A stretch of 8,544 nt of DNA, from NCBI GenBank assembly GCA_023387585.1, contig JAEWHZ010000363.1:1-8544 (forward strand), given 5' to 3'. Below the pieces are notes generated by a model. The model saw only the letters and a list, made by a program, of their open reading frames with translations. It was not told where the DNA came from and made no database searches. The translations under genes and the position numbers were made by a program. This DNA is from Pseudomonadota bacterium. Lineage in GTDB: Bacteria > Pseudomonadota > Alphaproteobacteria > Rhizobiales > Devosiaceae. Positions 1 through 5,759 of the stretch are shown in pieces. Position 1 is the first letter of the stretch. Every line of letters starts with the position of its first letter.

Positions 1-269
1 AGCACGCCGTGATTGCCGGAGCCGAACTGGCCGATGCCGGCGGCATTGCCGAAGCCGTTCTGGCTGATATTGCCGCCATTGGCGGACATGCCCTTGGCCA
101 GCGAGATGAACTGCAGGCCGAGGCCGAGGGCTGCGGCTTCCTGCGGGTCGGTCGGGGTGTAGGAGAGCGAGACCTGTCCGGCGGCCGAGGCGGGGGCGGT
201 CAGCGACAGCCCGGCGATGGCGGCGGCGATCAGGGTGGCGGCGGTGGTGCTGATGAGACTTCTGGTCAT
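1..269 (-). CDS. Curlin-repeat amyloid subunit (CsgA/CsgB family), 3' end outside window
   Basis: This is the first 89 codons of a secreted curlin-like protein; the gene continues past the left edge. The start ATG at 269-267 has an AGGAG ribosome site (plus 278-282) 8 bases upstream. Residues 1-30 form a classic Sec signal peptide (short basic start, Ala/Leu-rich core, ending PASAA). A non-repeat segment of about 30 residues follows (beginning GQVSLSYTPTDPQEAAAL). The first amyloid units then appear as QNGFGNAAGIG and QFGSGNHGV, fitting the QxGxxN pattern with an 11-residue step. Family knowledge: curlins are exported through CsgG and polymerise outside the cell into beta-solenoid fibres. A long N-terminal segment before the repeats is, from memory, common in alphaproteobacterial curlins. 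Whether it is the major subunit or the CsgB-like nucleator cannot be decided from the visible part. It has its own promoter region and lies downstream of the csgH-like gene's terminator. Confidence 0.85.
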   Translation of the reverse strand, partial: MTRSLISTTAATLIAAAIAGLSLTAPASAAGQVSLSYTPTDPQEAAALGLGLQFISLAKGMSANGGNISQNGFGNAAGIGQFGSGNHGV

Positions 270-315
270 TTCCGTGGCTCCTGTTTGTCGGGGCGATCCC
301 GAGGCTTGAAAGGAG

Positions 316-369
316 CCTATGACGGCCGGGCTGAACCGATCCGGAGCGGCATATTCAGTTGCCGTTCAG
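316..369 (-). promoter_or_regulatory. Putative promoter and paired 11-bp direct repeats of the left curlin gene
   Basis: Read on the minus strand, CTGAACGG (369-362) is followed exactly 11 bp later by CTGAA (358-354). 36 bases after the start of the second repeat lies TCATAGG (322-316), a possible -10, which leaves a leader of about 40 bases before the ATG at 269. The same arrangement occurs before the other curlin gene, with CGCTC and CGGTTC conserved at the same offsets. Direct repeats at 11-bp spacing are typical of OmpR/PhoB-type response regulator sites. The regulator itself is not in the window, and no clear sigma-70 -35 box is seen, as would fit an activated promoter. Confidence 0.5.
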
Positions 370-388
370 TCTTTTGGGACCCTGAAGC

Positions 389-419
389 AAAAAAAGAGCC
401 CCGCCAGGGGGCGGGGCTC
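389..419 (-). terminator. Intrinsic terminator after the csgH-like gene
   Basis: A perfect 10-bp inverted repeat (396-405 GAGCCCCGCC with 410-419 GGCGGGGCTC) encloses a 4-base loop. On the minus strand it is followed at once by seven T (plus A-run 389-395). It lies 25 bases after the stop of the csgH-like gene and ends that transcript before the promoter of the next curlin gene. This is the strongest terminator in the window. Confidence 0.93.
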
Positions 420-444
420 AGTCGGGGCAGGAAGGGAGGAGAAT

Positions 445-840
445 TCAGCGCAGCGCTTCGAGGCTGCCGCAATCGAGGCGGGTGCCGTTGGCCGAGACGG
501 TAAAGTCGAGATCGATATTGGAGCTGGCGTTGATCATCAGCCGGCCAAGCGTGACGGTTTCGCCGGCACGGGCCGAAAACGGGCCGCCCTGGCTGATATT
601 GGAGTTGCCGCCGGCGCCGGAGGCGGCGAGGCGGAGCTGGTAGTCGCCGTTCACCGCCATGTCGGCGACGAACTTGGCTTCGAGCGCCAGCATATTGCCC
701 TGGCGGACGGTTTCGACGCCGCAGCGCACCGGGCCGGATTCGGCGCCGGTGCCCTCATGGGCGGCGAAGACAGTGGCGATGCCGATGCCGGCCAGCAGCG
801 GGATGGCCGCATAGCGCAGCAGATTTTCGAAAGTGAGCAT
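445..840 (-). CDS. csgH: CsgH-like curli assembly/anti-amyloid protein
   Basis: The protein has 131 residues. Residues 1-27 are a signal peptide or N-terminal anchor (MLTFENLLRYAAIPLLAGIG start). The rest looks like one small beta-sandwich domain. The segment VRCGVETVRQGNMLALEAKF, the strand GDYQLRLAASG, the loop and strand SNISQGGPFSARAGE, and a closing LDCGSL fit the alphaproteobacterial CsgH family. CsgH is the counterpart of E. coli CsgC, a periplasmic protein that holds back premature curlin polymerisation. The CxC motif of CsgC is absent; instead single cysteines C40 and C124 could form a disulfide. The start at 840 is chosen because AAGGAG lies 7 bases upstream. A longer frame reaching 984 has no signal peptide at its front and would run into the curlin gene. 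The position 73 bases after the curlin gene, with a terminator behind, suggests a two-gene transcript. The family assignment rests on recalled motifs, not on a search. Confidence 0.78.
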   Translation of the reverse strand: MLTFENLLRYAAIPLLAGIGIATVFAAHEGTGAESGPVRCGVETVRQGNMLALEAKFVADMAVNGDYQLRLAASGAGGNSNISQGGPFSARAGETVTLGRLMINASSNIDLDFTVSANGTRLDCGSLEALR

Positions 841-869
841 GGCACGGCTCCTTAGTTCGAAAAAGGGGA

Positions 870-896
870 GGCCGGATCGAGGGCGTCGATCCGGCC
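870..896 (-). other. Intergenic stem-loop between curlin and csgH-like genes
   Basis: An 11-bp perfect inverted repeat (870-880 with 886-896, core GCCGGATCGA/TCGATCCGGC) has a 5-base loop. On the minus strand the stem is followed by TCCCC and then five T (plus A-run 860-864). The offset T-run makes it a weak or partial terminator, or a 3' stabilising structure. It sits between the curlin stop (914) and the AAGGAG site of the csgH-like gene (about 848-853). It could set a higher level of curlin mRNA than of csgH mRNA. Confidence 0.6.
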
Positions 897-913
897 GGCT
901 CATATCGGGCCGC

Positions 914-1348
914 TTACGGGCAGACCTGGACGAAGGCGGAGACGTTGCCGGCGCCGGCCTGGTTGACGTTGGCGGCGCAGCCATTGCCGACCTGCACGCC
1001 GGCGGCGACGTTGCCGTTGCCGTCCTGGCTCAGGATGGCGTTGTGGTTGGCGCCGAACTGGCCCACGCCCGCCTGGTTGAAGCCGCCCTGCTGCCAGGTG
1101 TCGGCATAGTTGTTCACGCCGTCCTGGCCGATGCCGGACACATTGCCCACGCCGTCCTGATGGGCGACGCCGGTGTTCCAGGCGCCGTTCTGGTGGACGC
1201 CGATCTGGTTGAGCCAGCCGGCCTGCGAGCCGCCGGCGGCGTTGCCCCAGCCCTGCTGGTTGAGCCAGATGTCGTTTGCCATGGCCGGGGCGGCCGAGGC
1301 GGCGACGATTGCGGTGAAGGCGGCGGTGATGAGAACGGTCTTGAACAT
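914..1348 (-). CDS. Curlin-like amyloid fibre subunit with ten 11-residue repeats
   Basis: The protein has 144 residues: a Sec signal peptide (1-24, ending APAMA), a six-residue linker (NDIWLN), then ten uninterrupted 11-residue units from residue 31 to 140 (QxGxxNxxxxx; for example QDGVGNVSGIG and QAGAGNVSAFV), and a QVCP tail. This is the curlin repeat signature; in E. coli CsgA a repeat of about 22 residues holds two such strands, so ten units would give about five rungs of a beta-solenoid. Exported through a CsgG pore, it would form extracellular fibres for adhesion and biofilm. Two cysteines (C124, C143) lie only in the last units and could be a C-terminal disulfide. AGGAG (plus 1355-1359) lies 6 bases before the ATG. 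It is followed by the csgH-like gene and has its own repeat-bearing upstream region. Whether it is the CsgA-like major subunit or the CsgB-like minor one is open. Confidence 0.88.
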   Translation of the reverse strand: MFKTVLITAAFTAIVAASAAPAMANDIWLNQQGWGNAAGGSQAGWLNQIGVHQNGAWNTGVAHQDGVGNVSGIGQDGVNNYADTWQQGGFNQAGVGQFGANHNAILSQDGNGNVAAGVQVGNGCAANVNQAGAGNVSAFVQVCP

Positions 1349-1407
1349 TTCGGTCTCCTGTCTGTGGCTGGCGGCCGTCGGTGCCGCGTTGTTGCGATGA
1401 CAGGAGG

Positions 1408-1472
1408 TTTAGAAGGGTGATTTGGAACCGGCGCTGAGCGCGCGGTTCAGAATCCGTTCAGATGACGGTCAG
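1408..1472 (-). promoter_or_regulatory. Putative promoter with three 11-bp-phased direct repeats, upstream of the curlin/csgH pair
   Basis: On the minus strand three related heptamers start at 1472 (CTGACCG), 1461 (CTGAACGG) and 1450 (CTGAACCG), each exactly 11 bp apart. A less regular CTGAAAC begins at 1485, inside the end of the preceding gene. 36 bases after the last repeat start is TTCTAAA (1414-1408), a possible -10, giving a leader of about 55 bases. The pattern matches the two-repeat site of the other curlin gene. It is best read as a tandem response-regulator site (OmpR/PhoB type); the identity of the regulator is unknown. Confidence 0.55.
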
Positions 1473-1481
1473 AATCCGGTT

Positions 1482-2327
1482 TCAGGCGTTTGGAACCTGT
1501 TCATGTGCCGACTCCCGCGTGCGCCAGATATCCTCGTCGGTCCATTCGCGCACATTGATGTCGATCTCGCCGTTGGGCTGAAAATCGATGACATTATAAC
1601 CGTTTGCGTGCCCCCGCAGCCGCGTCGAGGTGGTCGAGGAGGCCTGACAGACGAGGATCGGCGCCGCCGCCGAAAGCCGCGGCCCCTCGATGATCGCCTC
1701 GCCGATTTCGCCTTCATGTTCATGCCGCCGAACGTAGCTCATGTGGAAATGCCCCGAGAGCACGAGGCGGATTCCCAGCGACGCGAAGCATTTGAGCGCC
1801 TCGTCCGCCCGCTTCACCCGCCGCATCTTCTTGAGCATCGGCTCGTCGGGAAACAACAGCGGATGATGCGCCACCACCACCCGGATCGCCTCGGGCGAAG
1901 CCTGCTCGAACCGCTCGCCGAGCCCGGAAAGCTGGTCGCGGCTGATCGTTCCATGGGCCCAGTTGAACTCCGCCCGCGCCCGGCGCACCGTTCTCAGCCC
2001 GGCGATGGCGACCGTGCCGAGATCGGTAAATGGCTCCAGGTCCTGGGAAATATAGCGTTTGTAGAGCCGGTAGGGCCGGATCAGCCGGCTGACCAGATTG
2101 ATCTGCGGGACGTCGTGGTTGCCGGGTACGGCGAAGACCGGCGCGTGCAGCGTATCGAGGAAGGTCCGCGCCGCCTGGAACTCCGAACGCGTGCCTTTCT
2201 GGGTGAAATCCCCGCTGACCACAACGAGATTGGGACGATGGTCGGCGATATCGGCCGCCAGCCCTTCGACGACTTCCGGATCATGCTTGCCGAAATGCAG
2301 ATCGGACAGGTGTACGATACGAACCAT
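1482..2327 (-). CDS. Calcineurin-like metallophosphoesterase (CpdA/Icc-like)
   Basis: The protein has 281 residues and a full set of metallophosphoesterase motifs: DLHFG with D9 and H11, SGDF with D40, GNHD at 69-72, AHHP at 153-156 and GHFH at 192-195. These ligate a two-metal centre that hydrolyses phosphomonoesters or phosphodiesters. The order and spacing resemble class III cyclic nucleotide phosphodiesterases (CpdA). Relatives act on many substrates, including lipids and nucleotides, so the substrate is not assigned. There is no signal peptide, so it is cytosolic. Its ATG overlaps the stop of the lipid kinase-like gene by one base (TGATG), which points to translational coupling and a shared role, perhaps in phospholipid metabolism. 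No clear terminator follows; the curlin promoter repeats begin within 10 bases of its stop. Confidence 0.87.
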   Translation of the reverse strand: MVRIVHLSDLHFGKHDPEVVEGLAADIADHRPNLVVVSGDFTQKGTRSEFQAARTFLDTLHAPVFAVPGNHDVPQINLVSRLIRPYRLYKRYISQDLEPFTDLGTVAIAGLRTVRRARAEFNWAHGTISRDQLSGLGERFEQASPEAIRVVVAHHPLLFPDEPMLKKMRRVKRADEALKCFASLGIRLVLSGHFHMSYVRRHEHEGEIGEAIIEGPRLSAAAPILVCQASSTTSTRLRGHANGYNVIDFQPNGEIDINVREWTDEDIWRTRESAHEQVPNA

Positions 2328-3298
2328 CAGGCCGGCTCACCCTGCTCGCCGGCGATCGGGGAAGTCAGGGATTCGCGCTGTGGCGCCAATATGTTGAGGG
2401 CACGCGGGCGCAGCGAGAAATCGAGCGGGGAGTGCAGGGTGACGATCTCGCCGTCGAACATCACCTTGACCAGCTTGCGGCGGGTGCGGATGCGGACGGC
2501 ATCGATGGTGTCGATCATCAGGGCCTCGTCCTCCTGCCAGTTTCCGAGGAACATTTCGGTGGTCAGGCGTAGCATGTCGCCGAGATTGAGATGCTTGACC
2601 ACGTAGAGAGTCAGATGTCCCCGGTCGAGCTCGGGACGCGAGAAGAACTGCCCGAGCCCCTGGGCATAGCTGTTATTGGCCACGGCGATCGACTGGACGC
2701 GCTCGATATGCGGCTCGCCGCCGCGCGGCGTGATCTCGACCGCCAGCCGGCGCGCCCGCACCAGCCGGCGGACGAAATACCGTGAAAAACCGAGGAACGC
2801 CGTGGCATTGCGCTGGCCGCGCACATGCTCGCGGCCGGCCGCCAGGGCCGGGATGAGGCCGATGACCACCTTGTGCAGGAAGAAGCGGCCATTGACCGAG
2901 CCAACATCGATGGCGTGGGGCTGCATGGCTTCGAGCTGATCTAGCCAGCCGTCGACCTCGAGCGGGACGGAAAGGTCACGCGCCAGCATGTTGGCGGTGC
3001 CGAGCGGCAGGATGGCGAGCGGGCGCGAGCTGCCGACCATGGCCTCGGCCAGAGCTGTGACGGTGCCGTCCCCGCCGGCGGCGACGATCACATCGGCATC
3101 GCTGGCCAGCGCGGTCCTGATGCGCTCCGCCAGCGGCGTGTCGCGGTCGTCGTCGATCTCGGCCAGGATGTTCCGCCGCCCAAAGCCTGCGGCCAGCTGC
3201 TCACGGGTGACGCCGAGCATGCTCGCGGTGCCGGAACTGGCATTGAGCACGACGTGATAGCGTCGGCCGGAAACGGGTACGGTCTCGTCCTGCGTCAC
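2327..3298 (-). CDS. Diacylglycerol/lipid kinase family protein (DAGKc, YegS-like)
   Basis: The protein has 323 residues. Its N-terminal DAGK catalytic domain shows GGDGT at 75-79 (ATP phosphate binding) and the PLGTANMLARDL stretch at about 98-109. A C-terminal beta-rich part carries FDGE at 281-284, a usual metal/catalytic element of YegS/LCB5-type kinases. The N-terminal NPxSG loop is varied to NASSG (19-23). Such enzymes move a phosphate from ATP to diacylglycerol or another lipid at the inner membrane face; the exact lipid is unknown. The start is GTG at 3298-3296 with AAGGGG 7 bases upstream. It lies 54 bases after the carboxypeptidase stop and is coupled to the metallophosphoesterase by a TGATG overlap. 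Relatives include sphingosine-kinase-like and BmrU-like proteins, so a function other than DAG phosphorylation is possible. Confidence 0.87.
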   Translation of the reverse strand: MTQDETVPVSGRRYHVVLNASSGTASMLGVTREQLAAGFGRRNILAEIDDDRDTPLAERIRTALASDADVIVAAGGDGTVTALAEAMVGSSRPLAILPLGTANMLARDLSVPLEVDGWLDQLEAMQPHAIDVGSVNGRFFLHKVVIGLIPALAAGREHVRGQRNATAFLGFSRYFVRRLVRARRLAVEITPRGGEPHIERVQSIAVANNSYAQGLGQFFSRPELDRGHLTLYVVKHLNLGDMLRLTTEMFLGNWQEDEALMIDTIDAVRIRTRRKLVKVMFDGEIVTLHSPLDFSLRPRALNILAPQRESLTSPIAGEQGEPA

Positions 3299-3352
3299 TG
3301 AAAGCCCCTTTGACGTTGGCTGTGCAACGCATGAGGCGCCGTGAAGTTCGCC

Positions 3353-4852
3353 TCAGGCCGGGCCGTAACGGTTTTCGAGATGGGCGATGAAGATCCGGGG
3401 GTCCAGCGGGGAGCCGGTCGCCGCGGTGATCAGCTCCGGTGTCGACAGGCGCGAGCCGGACTGCCAGATGCGCTCCCGGCGCCAGGCGTTGATCGGCTCG
3501 AACTCGCCGCGCGCCACGAGATCGTCGACTTCCGGCAGGTCCTGCTTGAGGGCGGCGAAAAGCTGGGCCGCGAGCATCGCGCCCAGCGTGTAGCTGGGGA
3601 AATAGCCGAAGGCGCCCGCCGGCCAGTGGACGTCCTGCATCGGTCCATTCGCGGGATCGTCGAGGGTCGACAGGCCGAGATAGTCGCGCATCTTCGCATC
3701 CCAGGCCTCGGGGATGTCACGCACTTCGAGCGCCCCCGCCAGCAGGTCCTTTTCAAGCTCGTAGCGCAGGATCACATGCAGCGGATAGGTCACTTCGTCA
3801 GCGTCGACGCGGATGAAGCCGCGCTCGACGTGATTGACATGGGCCAGCACATCGGCTTCCGACCAGAGGGCGACGGTTTCGGCTCCGAGATGCTCGCCGA
3901 CAGCAGGCAGGGCAAAGCGCCAGAAGCCGGGGCTGCGCGCGAGCTGCATTTCGACGAACAGGCTCTGGCTCTCATGCAGCGTCATGCCGCGCGCCTTGCC
4001 CAGCGGCCAGTGCGCCCAGTCGCGGTCGAGCCCCTGCTCGTATTGCGCGTGGCCGGTCTCGTGCAGGATGCCCATCAGCGAGGAGAAGAACTCATCGGTG
4101 CGATAGCGCGTGGTCATGCGCACATCACTGGGCACGCCGCCGCAGAAGGGGTGCGCGGAGACGCCAAGCGAGCCATGCTCGAAATCGAAGCCGACACGCG
4201 CCATCAGCGCCCGCCCCAGTGCTTCCTGCGCTGTGATCGGAAACGGGCCGGTGGTCTCCTTGCGCGGATTCTGCGCCAGACGCGCGGCCTGCGCGTCGAG
4301 CGCCACGGGCACGAAATCGACGAGAAAGCTCTTGAGGCCCTCGAAGATCGGGTCGATGTCGGCGGTCCGGTTGCCGGGATCGTACTGGTCCATCAAGGAA
4401 TCATAGGCGCCCAGGCCTGTCGCGGCGGAGCGCAGCGCCGCTTCCTCGCGCACCAGCTCGACCACGGCTTCCAGCGCCGGCGCGAAGCCGGCCCAGTCTC
4501 CCTTGGGCCGCAGCTCGCGCCATAGCTGCTCGCAACGCATGCTGGCCTGCATGCGTCGTTCCACGAAGGCGGTCGGCAGGCAGGTGGCGTTGGCGTGCAC
4601 GCGCTTCAATTCACGCAGGGCTGCAGCCTGGTCGGTGTCGAGGGACTCGGCCTCGGCGGCTTGGATCAGATCGGCGACATGGGGTGCAGTGAGCTCGGCA
4701 TGGTGCAAACCCGACAGCACAGACATAGCTTCGGCGCGCTTTCCCCCGCCGCCGTGTGCCATATGCGTTGCCTCGTCGGCGCCGAGAATGGAGAGGGCAT
4801 GTTCGAGCGATTCGAGCTTGCGGCACAGAGTGTCGAGGCGGGCGAAGGTCAT
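3353..4852 (-). CDS. M32 family metallocarboxypeptidase (Taq carboxypeptidase type)
   Basis: A 499-residue cytosolic zinc carboxypeptidase that removes C-terminal amino acids from peptides; its likely role is peptide recycling. All M32 hallmarks are present (numbered from the chosen start): HPF at 234-236, DVRMTTRY at 243-250, HETGH at 264-268 (zinc ligands H264 and H268, general base E265), HESQS at 293-297 (third zinc ligand E294, 30 residues after the first His, as in the family), and GAFGYFPSYTLG at 413-424. The ATG at 4852 is chosen because AGGGA lies 7 bases upstream and the length fits the usual size of about 500 residues. In-frame starts at 4888, 4900 and 4906 would add 12 to 18 residues but lack a good ribosome site and crowd the terminator of the flagellar operon. 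It appears to be its own transcription unit and has no functional link to the flagellar genes. Confidence 0.93.
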   Translation of the reverse strand: MTFARLDTLCRKLESLEHALSILGADEATHMAHGGGGKRAEAMSVLSGLHHAELTAPHVADLIQAAEAESLDTDQAAALRELKRVHANATCLPTAFVERRMQASMRCEQLWRELRPKGDWAGFAPALEAVVELVREEAALRSAATGLGAYDSLMDQYDPGNRTADIDPIFEGLKSFLVDFVPVALDAQAARLAQNPRKETTGPFPITAQEALGRALMARVGFDFEHGSLGVSAHPFCGGVPSDVRMTTRYRTDEFFSSLMGILHETGHAQYEQGLDRDWAHWPLGKARGMTLHESQSLFVEMQLARSPGFWRFALPAVGEHLGAETVALWSEADVLAHVNHVERGFIRVDADEVTYPLHVILRYELEKDLLAGALEVRDIPEAWDAKMRDYLGLSTLDDPANGPMQDVHWPAGAFGYFPSYTLGAMLAAQLFAALKQDLPEVDDLVARGEFEPINAWRRERIWQSGSRLSTPELITAATGSPLDPRIFIAHLENRYGPA

Positions 4853-4917
4853 GGCGGCATCCCTGAAAGGCGTCAGGTCTCCTGTCATAACGGGCCGCAT
4901 CCGCAAATGAAAATCAT

Positions 4918-4945
4918 TCGGGCGCAGCCGGGGAGCTGCGCCCGA
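4918..4945 (-). terminator. Probable intrinsic terminator of the flgFGAH operon
   Basis: An 11-bp inverted repeat (4918-4928 with 4935-4945; arms TCGGGCGCAGC and its complement) has a 6-base loop. On the minus strand it is followed by AATGATTTTCATTT, a T-rich but interrupted tail. It lies about 60 bases after the flgH stop and before the carboxypeptidase start. The imperfect T-run means read-through is possible. Confidence 0.7.
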
Positions 4946-5003
4946 GAAAGCCGCACCTTCTGGTTTGGCAGGCGGAAGGCGGCGCGTCCGCCGCCCTTCG
5001 CGA

Positions 5004-5744
5004 TCAGAATGGCAGGATGGCGTCCATCACCTGCTGGCCATAGCGCGGCTGCTGGACGTCGGTGATCTGGCCGCGCCCACCATAGGCGATGCGGGCTTCG
5101 GCGATCTTGCTCGAGGGGATGGTGTTGTTGGCCTCGATATCCGAGGGGCGCACGATACCGGCGACGATGAGGTCGCGCACCTCGAAGTTGACGCGCACCT
5201 CCTGCCGGCCCTCGATGACGAGATTGCCGTTGGGCAGGACCTGGGTGATGACGGCGGCGACCGAGGTCTGGAGGTTCTCGGCGCGATTGACGGCGCCCGC
5301 GCCGCGATCGCTCATGCCGGAATTCAGGTCGATCGCGCCCTGCGGGTTGAGCGACCCGTTGCTCACCGAGGTGAGGGCAGAGCCGAAGATACCGCCCATT
5401 CCGGCCGAATTGTTCGAGGCCCGGGTGCGCTGGGTAGAATTGTCGATGACGGCCCGATCGTTGATGGTGACCATCACGGTGAGGATGTCGCCGACGCGAT
5501 GGGCGCGCTCGTCGCGGAAGAAGCCGCGGGCCGAGGTGCGATAGAGCGAGTTCGGCTGGTAAACGTCCGGCGTCGGCTCGGGCATCGGCATCCGTATGGG
5601 CTGGTAGCCGGCTACGGCCGTGGGGTCGGCGATCGGCGTCAGCACCGGCGCGTTGCCGACATTGGACAGCCGATCCATGGTGTTGCAGCCGGCGAGAAGG
5701 CCTGCGAGCGCGATGACGGCAGCGAGTTTCGAGAAGTTTTTCAC
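5004..5744 (-). CDS. flgH: Flagellar L-ring lipoprotein FlgH
   Basis: FlgH builds the L ring, the outer-membrane bushing around the flagellar rod. The 246-residue protein has a lipoprotein signal ending in LLAGC with Cys20 as the lipidation site. A proline-rich linker (about 55-62, MPEPTPD) is followed by the conserved core SLYRTSARGFFRDERAHRVG at about 66-85 and DILTVMVTINDRA. The C-terminal part RQEVRVNFEVRDL...IVRPSDI...ARIAYGGRG ends QVMDAILPF, as is typical for FlgH. The start is GTG at 5744-5742, with GGAGA 6 bases upstream, 15 bases after the flgA stop. It is the last gene of the operon and is followed by a hairpin terminator. Confidence 0.96.
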   Translation of the reverse strand: MKNFSKLAAVIALAGLLAGCNTMDRLSNVGNAPVLTPIADPTAVAGYQPIRMPMPEPTPDVYQPNSLYRTSARGFFRDERAHRVGDILTVMVTINDRAVIDNSTQRTRASNNSAGMGGIFGSALTSVSNGSLNPQGAIDLNSGMSDRGAGAVNRAENLQTSVAAVITQVLPNGNLVIEGRQEVRVNFEVRDLIVAGIVRPSDIEANNTIPSSKIAEARIAYGGRGQITDVQQPRYGQQVMDAILPF

Positions 5745-5759
5745 GTTGGGTCTCCGCGT

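Noticed and set aside
841..984. Longer N-terminus for the csgH-like gene, starting at 984
   Set aside because: The extra 48 residues are Pro/Arg-rich, overlap the curlin gene, and hide the signal peptide; the ATG at 840 has its own AAGGAG.
914..1348. 33-bp DNA repeat array resembling a CRISPR or satellite
   Set aside because: The periodicity is the coding of 11-residue curlin units; bases between units vary freely at third positions and no spacer/repeat division exists.
1431..1441. GCGC-TGA-GCGC hairpin in the curlin upstream region as a terminator of the phosphoesterase gene
   Set aside because: Only 4 bp of stem and no T-run; it lies within the putative promoter spacer.
1422..2606. Plus-strand open frame of 394 codons, preceded by an AGGAGG-like sequence at 1402-1407
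   Set aside because: The ribosome-site-like bases are 14 bases before a TTG start, and the frame is antisense to the metallophosphoesterase and lipid kinase genes with no domain of its own.
3332..3355. 7-bp hairpin (TGAGGCG/CGCCTCA) over the carboxypeptidase stop as a terminator
   Set aside because: The stem is short, the loop is 10 bases and no T-run follows on the minus strand.
3341..4525. Plus-strand open frame of 394 codons opposite the carboxypeptidase
   Set aside because: Shadow of the M32 gene, whose zinc motifs are intact on the minus strand.
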